From: Thermogemmatispora sp.
Lineage (GTDB): Bacteria > Chloroflexota > Ktedonobacteria > Ktedonobacterales > Ktedonobacteraceae
DNA length: 38,288 bases
Reading direction: 5' to 3'
NCBI RefSeq assembly: GCF_019683635.1
Contig: NZ_JADGIA010000020.1
Span: 1-38,288, forward strand
Shown: one piece after another, positions 27,288-34,141 of the stretch
Layout: each line of letters starts with the position of its first letter
Numbering within the stretch: position 1 is the first letter of the stretch
The notes under the pieces: generated by a model
The model's database searches: none
What the model was told of the DNA's origin: nothing
What the model saw: only the letters and a program-made list of their open reading frames with translations
Position numbers and translations under genes: made by a program

Positions 27288-27701
27288 ATGGAGCCGGTGA
27301 TTCAGATTACGCGCGAGCCGCTGAATCGCGAGGCGCTGCTGGCCGCGGTGGCCGCGCCCGAGGTTGGCGGCATTGTCATTTTTGAGGGAGTGGTGCGCAA
27401 CCACGCACGCGGCAAACAGATCCGCTATCTGGAGTACGATGCCTATCCCGAGATGGCCGAGCAGCAGATTCGGCGCATTGTGGAGGAGGCCCGCCAACGC
27501 TGGGGGGCAGAGCGGGTAGCAGTCGCTCACCGCCTTGGCCGCCTGGAGATTGGAGAGGCAAGCGTGATTATCGTGGTTGCAACGCCACACCGTGCCGAAG
27601 CCTTTGAAGCCTGCCGCTACATCATTGACACGCTCAAAACCACCGTTCCAATCTGGAAAAAAGAGGTCAGCCTCGACGGAGAAGCCTGGGTAGAGGGCTG
27701 A
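27288..27701 (+). CDS. moaE: Molybdopterin synthase catalytic subunit MoaE
   Basis: Large subunit of molybdopterin synthase, converting cyclic pyranopterin monophosphate to molybdopterin with sulfur from MoaD. GGIVIFEGVVRNHARGK (about 29-45), the LEYDAYPEMAE segment, AVAHRLGRLEIGEASVIIVV, and PIWKKEV with the catalytic lysine are all family hallmarks; 137 aa is normal. The frame extends upstream to 27132 as a Gln/Pro/Ala-rich stretch, but homologues begin near ATG 27288, which has a CAGGA site 8 nt before. It forms a molybdenum-cofactor pair with moaD; no other Moco gene is in the window. Confidence 0.93.
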   Translation: MEPVIQITREPLNREALLAAVAAPEVGGIVIFEGVVRNHARGKQIRYLEYDAYPEMAEQQIRRIVEEARQRWGAERVAVAHRLGRLEIGEASVIIVVATPHRAEAFEACRYIIDTLKTTVPIWKKEVSLDGEAWVEG

Positions 27702-27727
27702 GCTGAGTTGAGCTGAGTTGAGTTGAG
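27697..27727. repeat. Short tandem repeat at the moaE stop
   Basis: Two copies of AGCTGAGTTG (27701-27720), plus a partial unit on each side, begin at the last base of the stop codon. It is a low-complexity microrepeat with no visible function. Confidence 0.7.
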
Positions 27728-27759
27728 CGGCGCTGCATGTCGACAGGCCAAGAGCGGAG

Positions 27760-27834
27760 GGAGCTGGCCCAGGCTGGTCTGGACGCGATCCTGCTCTCTA
27801 CTACGCCTGGATAGCCAGCTCCAAGGCCAGTTTT
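27760..27834 (+). terminator. Long inverted repeat downstream of moaE, possible terminator
   Basis: GGAGCTGGC (27760-27768) and GCCAGCTCC (27814-27822) form a 9-bp stem with a large loop, followed within 10 nt by TTTTA. A second hairpin CAGGAA/TTCCTG lies at 27851-27867. The rest of the 27702-28213 gap has no supported gene. Confidence 0.3.
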
Positions 27835-28027
27835 AGGCCAGTCAGCTAACCAGGAAACATGTTCCTGATCCTTGCGCGTTGCTGAGTGTCTCCACCGACT
27901 CCGCCTTCATTCCTTCCCGTCGAGGAGAGCAAGGTCAAGAGCAGCCCGTCAATGAGCGGGCAGGCTGGTCTCTCTGTCAGCTGAGCAGGGGCGCAGAGGT
28001 CAGGAGGCCATCCCAGGCTCATTTCTA

Positions 28028-28036
28028 TGGTAGAAT
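28028..28036 (+). promoter_or_regulatory. Extended -10 promoter candidate for the MNT-HEPN gene
   Basis: TGG followed by TAGAAT (28031-28036) forms an extended -10; no -35 of note. It would give a leader of about 170 nt. Confidence 0.35.
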
Positions 28037-28149
28037 ATTACATAACAATAGTAGAAGAGAGAGGAAAGCGCCTCTCTTCTTACCAGACTGCTGCATGCAG
28101 GCAAAGGACTGGCAGAAAAGCACCCCCGGTCTCTCAACGGATGGGGGAT

Positions 28150-28196
28150 ACTCCTTGAAGCCTTCTGCTACTGTCTCCCGACAGTCCTCAAGGAGT
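28150..28196 (+). promoter_or_regulatory. Leader hairpin next to the ribosome site of the MNT-HEPN gene
   Basis: A 9-bp perfect stem ACTCCTTGA (28150-28158) / TCAAGGAGT (28188-28196) encloses a smaller CTGT/ACAG hairpin (28171-28184). It ends 7 nt before the GGAGG site (28203-28207) of the next gene. It could tune translation, but this is inference. Confidence 0.4.
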
Positions 28197-28213
28197 TTGA
28201 TCGGAGGCTGCTG

Positions 28214-29053
28214 ATGAATCTCTTTGAGAAGCAGGCACAGCTTCACCAATTCTTCGCCCAGAATCCCGTCAATGCCGCGTATCTGACAGGCGTACTGAAG
28301 GGACGCACGACCTTCGGGGAACTGAGCGATATCGATATTGCCATTCTCCTGATGGACCAGGTGCGCTCGGATCAGTTCCTCGACTATCAGCTTTACTTTT
28401 TCAGCGAGCTGGCCAGGCGCCTGGAGACCGAGAATATTGATGTCATGATTCTCAATCAGGCCTCGTTGCTGCTCAAGCTGCAAGTGATCAAGTACGGCCA
28501 GGTTCTCTACAGTCGCGATGAGAAGCGGCGCATCATGTTTGAGACCAAGGCGGTCATGGACTATCTGGACTTCAAGCGCTTCGACGAAATTCAGAATCAG
28601 GCCCTGAGCCGCCGCTTGCGGCAACAACTGCTGCCGATAGATAAGGACCTGGTACAGCGTCACCTGCAGCAGCTGAGCGAGGCTATCGGCATTTTGCGCG
28701 GCCTGGGGGAGACGCAGCGCGAGGAGTTCACCAGCGATTACCGTATCTATGGCCTGGCAGAGCGCTACCTTCAGCTTGCCATTGAAGCCTGCCTGCAGAT
28801 CTGCAGCATCCTGGTCGCTTCTTTCGGCCTGCGCCGACCCGAGGACTACCACGAACTGCTGAGCATCGTGGCGGCCCAGCAACTGATTCCCAAGACGCTT
28901 GCCTACCGCCTGGAGGTTCTGACGAACCTGCGCGATGCCCTTATCCGCGATCCCGGCACGCTGAACCGCGATCTGCTCTATGACCACATCCGACAGCGCC
29001 TGGATGACCTGGAGAGCTTCGCCGAGACGATCAAAGGCCGCCTGGAACCATAG
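28214..29053 (+). CDS. Single-chain MNT nucleotidyltransferase-HEPN fusion (MntA-HepT-like)
   Basis: Residues about 5-115 resemble the minimal nucleotidyltransferase fold of MntA antitoxins: GVLKGRTTFGELSDIDIAILL with Asp39 and Asp41, and a third acid Asp76 in ENIDVMILNQAS. The usual G-S of the motif is replaced by L-K (LKGR). Residues about 120-279 resemble HepT/DUF86 HEPN: a long helical run with RYLQLAIEACLQICSILVASFG, then LTNLRDALIRDP and IRQRLDDLESFAETIKGRL. In active HepT the last helix carries R-x4-H; here it reads R240-DALI-R245, so the catalytic His is missing. In type VII toxin-antitoxin loci the two domains are separate proteins. ATG 28214 has a GGAGG site 6 nt upstream. A small hairpin CGCGGT/ACCGCG follows the stop. 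The function is unknown. Confidence 0.7.
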   Translation: MNLFEKQAQLHQFFAQNPVNAAYLTGVLKGRTTFGELSDIDIAILLMDQVRSDQFLDYQLYFFSELARRLETENIDVMILNQASLLLKLQVIKYGQVLYSRDEKRRIMFETKAVMDYLDFKRFDEIQNQALSRRLRQQLLPIDKDLVQRHLQQLSEAIGILRGLGETQREEFTSDYRIYGLAERYLQLAIEACLQICSILVASFGLRRPEDYHELLSIVAAQQLIPKTLAYRLEVLTNLRDALIRDPGTLNRDLLYDHIRQRLDDLESFAETIKGRLEP

Positions 29054-29116
29054 CAGCGCGGTGAACCGCGGGCGGAGCAACCTGGAGCCACCCGTTTCCA
29101 AGGGGATGGGTCCGTT

Positions 29117-29225
29117 TTGACACTCCACACGGCTAAAGCCGTGGGATTCTTGGGAGCACTCCCGTACCCGGGAGTTCTGCCTTGCGGCACCAAGCGATCC
29201 CCGTGTGTCCCACGGTTGAGCCCGC
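29117..29225 (-). ncRNA. Omega/reRNA-like scaffold of the IS605 remnant
   Basis: From the tnpB stop to the element end the minus strand folds into three hairpins: CCGTG/CACGG (in 29217-29200), ACTCCCG/CGGGAGT with a TACC-type tetraloop (29175-29158), and CACGGC/GCCGTG with a TTTA loop (29143-29128). This is the usual 3-prime half of a TnpB guide RNA; the sequence beyond 29115 would be the guide. Expression is not shown. Confidence 0.55.
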
Positions 29226-29300
29226 TTAAGCGGACAACATACGCAATCCTTCGCGGAGAATGTTTCTTGCGGCGTTGACATCCCGATAATGGGCGGCGCG
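29226..29300 (-). pseudogene. tnpB: tnpB C-terminal fragment
   Basis: The minus strand reads HYRDVNAARNILREGLRMLS plus Ala and TAA (stop at 29228-29226). D-V-N-A-A-x-N-I-L is the RuvC-III-like end of TnpB nucleases. Only about 25 codons remain; upstream of 29298 the frame becomes a decamer repeat and no zinc-finger or catalytic region is found. Certainly non-functional as a nuclease. Confidence 0.85.
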
Positions 29301-29337
29301 CTGCACCGCGCTGCACCGTGCCGCATCGCGCCGCTTC
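29298..29337. repeat. Decamer tandem repeat at the tnpB breakpoint
   Basis: Two exact copies of GCGCTGCACC (29298-29317) followed by two degenerate copies (7/10 each) to 29337. It marks the point where the tnpB homology stops. Confidence 0.7.
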
Positions 29338-29396
29338 TCTCCCTGCCTGCCTGTCTGAACGGTGCTGAGCGAGGGAAGGACGAGACCAACCAGGGG

Positions 29397-30833
29397 CTAG
29401 AGGGCCTCACTGGCCTGACGCAGCTCGCTTGCCTGGGCAAGGATCTCGCGTGCCTCGTCGGGCCGCCCCATCTCCTGGTAGATCTGAGCCAGGGTCTCAT
29501 AGGCCAGCACCAGCGAGGGGTCCAGAGCTATGGCCTGCCGGGCCATCTCAACCGCCTCATTGTAGCGTTTGACCTCGCGATAGGTATCAGCCAGATCGTT
29601 GTAGTAGTCAGCATTGAGGGGGTCGGATTCGATGGCATTCTCGTAGTTCTCGATGGCCTCCTGATAGCGTCCGAGGGCATCGTAGGCAGTAGCCAGCTGA
29701 TAGTACCCCTCTGCGTCATCTTCGAAACGCTGGAGAAGCTCGCTGGCCGCTGCGATGGCTTCTTCATAGCGGCCCAGAGCGTTGTAGGCATCGGCGAGGC
29801 CGGCATAGGCTGCTGCCAGCTCTTCCTCCTGCAGACCATCGGCGGCAGCGATCAGCTCTTGATAAGCGCTGGCAGCCTCCTCATAGCGCTCAGCCTCCAT
29901 AGAGGTCTCTGCCAGGCCGAAGCGGGCGCTCTGAAGCTGAGGATCAAGTTCCAGGGCGCGACGATAGGCCTGCAGCGCAGCCTCCGTCTGCCCTTGCAGT
30001 GAGCGCCAGTACGCAAGCCGTTCCCAGGCAGTGGCATCTTCTGGGGCGAGGCTCACAATACGCTCATACGTTTGGGCAGCTTGATCACGCTCACCCATCT
30101 GCTCATAGACCTGGGCCAACACATCGTAAGCCGCCCGGTCGTCGGGCGCCAGGGCCAGCATCTGGTTAGCGACCGAGAGGGCCTCATCGTAGCGTCGCAT
30201 GTCGAGGTAGATGGCGGCCAGCTCACCGTAGCGTGCGGGATCAGCAGGGTTCTCATCGATCTCCGCCTCCTGGGCCATGAGCCGACGTAGCTGGTCATTG
30301 ATGCGCCCACGCACGTCGCGCAGGTTCGCGGAGGCCACTGGATGATCAGGATTGAGGATGAGCGCCTGCCGATAGGCCTGTACCGCATCCTGATAGAGGT
30401 TTTGGAGGCGGTAGGCATCGCCCAGGCTGACATAGAGTTCATCGTTCTCAGGATCGATCTCCAGCGCCTGCTGGAAGGTCTCGATAGCCTCCTCATAGAG
30501 GCCCAGCTCGCTATAAAGATGGCCCAGGTTAACGTAGGCCTCGATCAGACCAGGATCAAGATCGATGGCGCGTCGATAGCCGGCAATGGCCAGCTCCCGA
30601 TCACCCAGATATTGCTGTGCTAAGGCAAGGTTGTAACGCGAGCGGGCACTGTCGGGATTGGCAGCCACCGCTCGCTCAAAAGCGGCCACCGCCTGCTCAT
30701 AGTCGCCGGCACGCGCCGCCTCATTGCCGCGATCGGTCCACTCCTGCTCCTCACGACGGCGAACATCTGCCGTGCCGTTTTGAGCAGCAGCCCCCGACTC
30801 AGCAGCCCCTTCTCTTTGTGGTATGTCTTCCAT
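29397..30833 (-). CDS. Tetratricopeptide-repeat protein
   Basis: A 478-aa protein made almost wholly of about 11-12 TPR units, each near 34 residues, with the W/L-G-Y-A-P spacing typical of the fold. Examples are RYNLALAQQYLGDRELAIAG, AYVNLGHLYSELGLYEEAIE and YYQLATAYDALGRYQEAIEN. The N-terminal 30 residues are polar and Gln/Glu/Ala-rich; there is no signal peptide or membrane segment, so it is likely cytosolic. TPRs act as protein-protein scaffolds; the partner is unknown. ATG 30833 has an AAGAAGGG site 9 nt upstream. It is transcribed from its own extended -10 promoter. Confidence 0.9.
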   Translation of the reverse strand: MEDIPQREGAAESGAAAQNGTADVRRREEQEWTDRGNEAARAGDYEQAVAAFERAVAANPDSARSRYNLALAQQYLGDRELAIAGYRRAIDLDPGLIEAYVNLGHLYSELGLYEEAIETFQQALEIDPENDELYVSLGDAYRLQNLYQDAVQAYRQALILNPDHPVASANLRDVRGRINDQLRRLMAQEAEIDENPADPARYGELAAIYLDMRRYDEALSVANQMLALAPDDRAAYDVLAQVYEQMGERDQAAQTYERIVSLAPEDATAWERLAYWRSLQGQTEAALQAYRRALELDPQLQSARFGLAETSMEAERYEEAASAYQELIAAADGLQEEELAAAYAGLADAYNALGRYEEAIAAASELLQRFEDDAEGYYQLATAYDALGRYQEAIENYENAIESDPLNADYYNDLADTYREVKRYNEAVEMARQAIALDPSLVLAYETLAQIYQEMGRPDEAREILAQASELRQASEAL

Positions 30834-30870
30834 CAGTAGCTACCCTTCTTAATTGCTCATCAGAGCGTGC

Positions 30871-30888
30871 TTGACTAATAGTGGTCAA
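30871..30888. promoter_or_regulatory. Inverted repeat in the TPR gene leader, candidate operator
   Basis: TTGACTA-ATAG-TGGTCAA is a 7+4+7 inverted repeat (6 of 7 positions match), just downstream of the predicted start (about 30918). It could be a repressor site; the binding protein is unknown. Confidence 0.35.
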
Positions 30889-30924
30889 CAGCGTAAGGCT
30901 CTACGCAAAAGCACGTCCCGGCCT

Positions 30925-30953
30925 AGTATAACATGCTGCCAGGGCTTCTTCTA
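30925..30953 (-). promoter_or_regulatory. Extended -10 promoter of the TPR gene
   Basis: On the minus strand TGT precedes TATACT (30930-30925), an extended -10. TAGAAG (30953-30948, 3/6) is 17 nt upstream. The start would be near 30918, 85 nt before the ATG. Confidence 0.55.
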
Positions 30954-31064
30954 GTCTGTTCCTGGAGGCCAGGCGAAGAGAAGAAAGTGCAGGCCAGAGG
31001 GTGGTGGCAAATTTATAACAAAAGTAGTTCAACAGATATGTACGAAGACAAGAAATAGGAGCTA

Positions 31065-31322
31065 TCAGCCAAGGCAGACCGGCCTCACTGGGAGCGGAGC
31101 TGATATGCTCCTCTGCAGTACCCTCAGCCAGACAAGGCCGGCCTGCTCTGTGTGCAGATCGTCTTTCAGGGCAGCCAGGTAGTCAACACAGGGCAGCTGA
31201 CAGCAGGTGCGAGCTGTCTCTTTAGCCAGCACCGTACGAGGCAGGCGAGGAAAGCAGGCGCTGGCCCCGCATCTCTCTAGATGCGAGAGTTGCAGTAGAA
31301 TTCGCTCACCAACCACCTCCAC
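31065..31322 (-). CDS. Small Cys-rich hypothetical protein
   Basis: An 85-aa frame starting at GTG 31322, 17 nt after the GntR regulator stop on the same strand. It contains LERCGASACFPRLPRT and TCCQLPCVDYLAALKDD, that is C-x4-CF and CC-x3-C groups that could bind metal or form disulfides, then a helical C-terminus. Nothing in it is recognised. No proper Shine-Dalgarno precedes GTG 31322 (GGAGG overlaps the start region), so the start is uncertain. Its regular composition and position suggest a real gene co-transcribed with the regulator, but it could be chance. The remaining gap to 30954 has no gene. Confidence 0.4.
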   Translation of the reverse strand: MEVVGERILLQLSHLERCGASACFPRLPRTVLAKETARTCCQLPCVDYLAALKDDLHTEQAGLVWLRVLQRSISAPLPVRPVCLG

Positions 31323-31339
31323 AGTCAGCGACCGCTCAT

Positions 31340-32083
31340 TTAGGACTTGGCGACACGCAATGTTACCATATATTCATAGCGCGATCCTGGATAGAATACT
31401 TCACTATAGGCGATAGGTGAGCCGGTTTGATCGAAAGTGGTGCACGTGACGCGCAAACCGGGTTCGTCCGGGGGAATGCGAAGGAGTTCGGCCTCACGCG
31501 CCGAGGGCAGGGCGGCTTTCACATTCTGCTCGGCGATATAGGGGGTCAGGCCCTCTGAGGCCATCATACTATAGAGTGAGCCTTCACCCAGTTCCTTGGC
31601 CCGCTGATAGATGCCCGTGGCCCGCGGATATGGCAGATAATCGACCTCGTAAGCGATCGGCACCTCATCGGCAGTCCGTACACGCACCAGACGAATCGCC
31701 TGCTCTTCATCGAGGAGGCGCAGGCGCTCGCGCACCGTTTCAGAGCCGCGAACCAGCTCGCTAACGAGCAGCAAGCCACCCGGGCGCTTGCCACGGCGGC
31801 GGATGTCTTCGCTCAGGCTGCTCAGCTCGCTGAGCGTCTGCTGCACGCGCGGCTCACAGACAAAGGTCCCTTTGCCATGTTGACGATACAACAGGCCCTC
31901 ATGGACGAGCTCGGTCAGGGCTTGCCGCACCGTTGCGCGACTGACGCGGTAGCGCGCCACCAGCTCCGGCTCGGACGGGATAGCGGTATGTGGGGCTAGA
32001 TGCCCGGCGCGGATCTGCTGCTTGAGCACCTCTTTGAGCTGGTAATAGAGCGGCAGCGGGTTCGAACGTTCCAACATTGGCAT
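31340..32083 (-). CDS. GntR-family transcriptional regulator (HutC/UTRA type)
   Basis: DNA-binding regulator of 247 aa. The N-terminal winged helix is at about 10-76: PLYYQLKEVLKQQIRAG, then IPSEPELVARYRVSRATVRQ and LVHEGLLYRQHGKGTFV, the classic GntR signature. A UTRA-type effector domain follows at about 95-235 (LLDEEQAIRLVRVRTADEVP, YEVDYLPYPRATGIYQ, and a C-terminal PIAYSEVFYPGSRYEYMV). This places it in the HutC subfamily, whose ligands are often sugars, amino acids or histidine derivatives; the ligand is unknown here. ATG 32083 lies 10 nt after a GGGGGG site. It probably regulates itself through the TGTC-CA-GACA site at 32102-32111; the next gene is the small Cys-rich ORF. Confidence 0.92.
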   Translation of the reverse strand: MPMLERSNPLPLYYQLKEVLKQQIRAGHLAPHTAIPSEPELVARYRVSRATVRQALTELVHEGLLYRQHGKGTFVCEPRVQQTLSELSSLSEDIRRRGKRPGGLLLVSELVRGSETVRERLRLLDEEQAIRLVRVRTADEVPIAYEVDYLPYPRATGIYQRAKELGEGSLYSMMASEGLTPYIAEQNVKAALPSAREAELLRIPPDEPGLRVTCTTFDQTGSPIAYSEVFYPGSRYEYMVTLRVAKS

Positions 32084-32101
32084 AATATACAGTCCCCCCT
32101 A

Positions 32102-32111
32102 TGTCCAGACA
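32102..32111. promoter_or_regulatory. Candidate GntR/HutC operator
   Basis: TGTCCAGACA is a near-palindrome (TGTC/GACA) resembling HutC-type sites such as TGTCTAGACA. It lies 18 nt upstream of the regulator start and downstream of its promoter, so autorepression is plausible. Confidence 0.45.
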
Positions 32112-32150
32112 ACAGGATTCTACCTCTTAGGCAGTCAGGATGATGAGAAG

Positions 32151-32179
32151 AATATATCATAAAAGCCGAAAAGCGTCGA
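32151..32179 (-). promoter_or_regulatory. Promoter of the GntR regulator
   Basis: TCGACG (32179-32174, 4/6) and TATATT (32156-32151, 5/6) are 17 nt apart on the minus strand; the start would be near 32144, 60 nt before the ATG. Confidence 0.55.
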
Positions 32180-32194
32180 GAGGGGGACATACAT

Positions 32195-32252
32195 GGAGAA
32201 GTGCGAGTCAGACGGGCGGTTTTTGAAACAGCCTTCATCGTCGCACTTCTCC
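32195..32252. terminator. 12-bp inverted repeat downstream of thioredoxin
   Basis: GGAGAAGTGCGA (32195-32206) and TCGCACTTCTCC (32241-32252) are perfect complements with a 34-nt loop. The hairpin lies 48 nt after the leftward thioredoxin stop. It may end that transcript or shield the GntR promoter; there is no adjacent U-run outside the stem. Confidence 0.4.
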
Positions 32253-32299
32253 TTCGACACTGCCTCTTACTTTCTCCCTTTACCCGCTTAGCAAGAGGA

Positions 32300-32647
32300 T
32301 CAGGCGACGCTGACCTGAGCCAGGATGCGATCGATCTCGCTCTTCAGGCGCAGCGGATGGGGACCCACCAAGCGGGCTACCTCTCGACCATCTTTGAAGA
32401 CAATCAGCGTTGGGACGGCCTGGATTTGCAGACGCATGGGTGTGATCTGGTTCTCGTCGATATCCATCTTAGCAAAGGCCAGCTTCCCCTCATACTCGTC
32501 GCTCAGCTTCTCATAAGTAGGAGCGAGGGCGCGACAGGGGGGACACCAGGTTGCCCAGAAATCGACGATCACCGGCGTCGGAGACTTGAGCACCCGCGCC
32601 TCGAAGTCGCTATCGCTGATATGGAACAGATTGGAACGCTCAGCCAT
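32300..32647 (-). CDS. trx: Thioredoxin
   Basis: Small dithiol oxidoreductase of 115 aa. The redox motif is WCPPC (34-38, Cys35 and Cys38) within IVDFWATWCPPCRALAP. It has Pro-Pro where classic thioredoxin has Gly-Pro, a change that should raise the redox potential somewhat, as in many extracytoplasmic relatives, but no signal peptide is present. The cis-Pro79 of QAVPTLIVFKDG and the KMDIDEN strand are normal. ATG 32647 lies after a GGGAAAGAGAG stretch. The gene is monocistronic with its own promoter near 32786-32815. Confidence 0.93.
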   Translation of the reverse strand: MAERSNLFHISDSDFEARVLKSPTPVIVDFWATWCPPCRALAPTYEKLSDEYEGKLAFAKMDIDENQITPMRLQIQAVPTLIVFKDGREVARLVGPHPLRLKSEIDRILAQVSVA

Positions 32648-32785
32648 TCGCGTGACTCTCTTTCCCTGGAATGGAAATGGGTTTTCTTTCTTGCCTTTTG
32701 AGGAAGCAAAGATAGCCTCAAAGGCTTTCAGTTAGAAAAACAATGGCAGCACTGCCCTTATTCCAGAGAGCCAGGCCACCGTTTG

Positions 32786-32815
32786 ATTATACTCAGCGGC
32801 GCGAGGCTCCCGCAA
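32786..32815 (-). promoter_or_regulatory. Promoter of the thioredoxin gene
   Basis: A perfect TATAAT (32791-32786) with TTGCGG (32815-32810, 3/6) 18 nt upstream; start near 32779. An AGCCT/AGGCT hairpin lies in the 132-nt leader (about 32715-32727). Confidence 0.45.
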
Positions 32816-33122
32816 TAGCCAGCGCCATGACTATGACAACAGTCCTGTTGCCACACTGACCGAGCCGATGGCTGCTGAGCTGAGTCAGAGCCATCTCCTT
32901 TCTGCTCCTCTCCTCCCATCCTCTCATTTTCACTGCTCGCCTGGCGAGAAGGTCGAGGCAGGACCATCGCCTCGACCAGGTCAATGGGATTGGATCGGGT
33001 CGGGTCGACTTTGCTCTGCCTCATGTCTCGGCCTTTACCAGTCAGTCGGCCTGATTCGCTATGACTGACCCTCATTCATCCAGGCAAGTGCTTGCCAGGG
33101 CCGCCTTTCCGCTTTGTCTTTG
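32816..33122. other. Intergenic region downstream of the Bax-inhibitor gene
   Basis: No gene is supported. A GGCAAG/CTTGCC palindrome (33083-33096) lies 27 nt past the leftward stop at 33123, without a U-run, and a short GGTCG-type microrepeat lies near 32990-33007. Confidence 0.5.
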
Positions 33123-33881
33123 TCAGCGATTGCTGCGGCTTCCTCCTTGCAGGATCATGAGGAAGCGCAGGATGTAGAGGAAGAGATTCATCACCGTCAC
33201 AAAGATGGCGACAGTGAGCATGATGGCGTTGGGCAAGGTGTCGGCCAGATACTTGGCGCGCTGTACATAGTAGAGCACATAGCCGCCGAAGATCGCGATG
33301 CCGACAATGGAAATCAGCAGACCACCCACGCCCGTGCCGAAGAGGCCGGGCAAGAAGAGGCCAATGATGCCCGCCACCAGCAAGAGAATCAGGCCGAAGA
33401 AGAGATACTTCCCCAGGCCAGAGAAGTCACGGCGCGTGGTCCAGGCGTAGGCTGCCAGCCCTAACGAAGACAACGCCGTAATCAAGAAGGCCTCACCGAG
33501 AATATTCCCCATACCGGCGCCCGTGAGGGCCATCACCAGGGGCGCCAATGACATCCCCTCTAGGAAAGTGAATAGGTAGAGCAGGAAGAGATTCAGACCG
33601 TGGACATTGATCGCCAGCTGCAGGATAAACAGAACGACCAGGCCACCCAAGGCCACCAGCAGGTAGGCTCCCAAGCCGGCAACCTGAGCAAAGAAGGAGA
33701 TACCGACAAAGGTACCGATACAGGCCACCAGGAAGGAGATGGCCAGCAGCAACATGACTTTGCTAACCAGGCTCCCCGCCCGCTCATTGACGTAAGGAAT
33801 CGTCTGGTAAGGATAGGAGCCAAGCCAGTTATTGCGCTCTCCTCCCATACCAAACGGCGAATTATAGCGTGGATTATACAT
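33123..33881 (-). CDS. Bax inhibitor-1/YccA-family membrane protein
   Basis: Integral membrane protein of 252 aa with about seven hydrophobic segments after a polar, Asn/Tyr-rich N-terminus. The segments begin near AGSLVSKVMLLLAISFLVAC and end with NLFLYILRFLMIL. The family (TMBIM/YccA/YetJ) is linked to calcium leak or to modulation of FtsH proteolysis. The signature GMSLAPLVMALTGAG and the ITALSSLGLAAYAWTTRRDFSGLG loop with its acidic residue are typical. ATG 33881 has a GAGGTGAAG site about 6 nt upstream. Note that ftsH itself is in this window, though far away. Monocistronic. Confidence 0.92.
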   Translation of the reverse strand: MYNPRYNSPFGMGGERNNWLGSYPYQTIPYVNERAGSLVSKVMLLLAISFLVACIGTFVGISFFAQVAGLGAYLLVALGGLVVLFILQLAINVHGLNLFLLYLFTFLEGMSLAPLVMALTGAGMGNILGEAFLITALSSLGLAAYAWTTRRDFSGLGKYLFFGLILLLVAGIIGLFLPGLFGTGVGGLLISIVGIAIFGGYVLYYVQRAKYLADTLPNAIMLTVAIFVTVMNLFLYILRFLMILQGGSRSNR

Positions 33882-34109
33882 GCTTCACCTCACTCAGGGA
33901 AACAAGCTGCTTCCGCTGCCACACGGCTCCGCTGCGATGCGCTTGGGCACAGCCTTTCTGCGCGGCGATAGCCAGAGCCGCTGTCGTCTCTTGCTTCCTC
34001 CTTCATCAAGATATTACGCAGTCGTGTGCCTGAAGTTGTACACTCCCTCCCTCCTTTGCTCTCTGCCTTCTCCTTCTTCTCCCTTTTCTTCAGGCTCAGC
34101 ACGGATCTT

Positions 34110-34138
34110 TTCCAGAAAAGGAAACGCCCGGCAGGGCG
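34110..34138 (-). terminator. Intrinsic terminator after the small zinc-ribbon gene
   Basis: On the minus strand CGCCC (34138-34134), loop TGCC, GGGCG (34129-34125), then TTTCCTTTT. It begins 4 nt after the stop codon at 34142-34144. Confidence 0.7.
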
Positions 34139-34141
34139 GAT

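Larger units (their letters stand above)
29115..29300 (-). mobile_element. Decayed right end of an IS200/IS605-family element
   Basis: On the minus strand, a fragment of the TnpB C-terminus is followed by the hairpin-rich right end typical of this family. That end includes the CACGGCTTTAGCCGTG hairpin (29143-29128) and finishes near GTGTCAAAA (29123-29115). No left end, tnpA or remaining tnpB is visible; the gene is cut at a decamer-repeat tract at 29298. It lies in the gap between the MNT-HEPN gene and the TPR gene. Confidence 0.8.

Noticed and set aside
28025-29500. A 491-codon open frame on the minus strand
   Set aside because: It is antisense to the MNT-HEPN gene and crosses the IS605 remnant; its composition is not protein-like and no motif is present.
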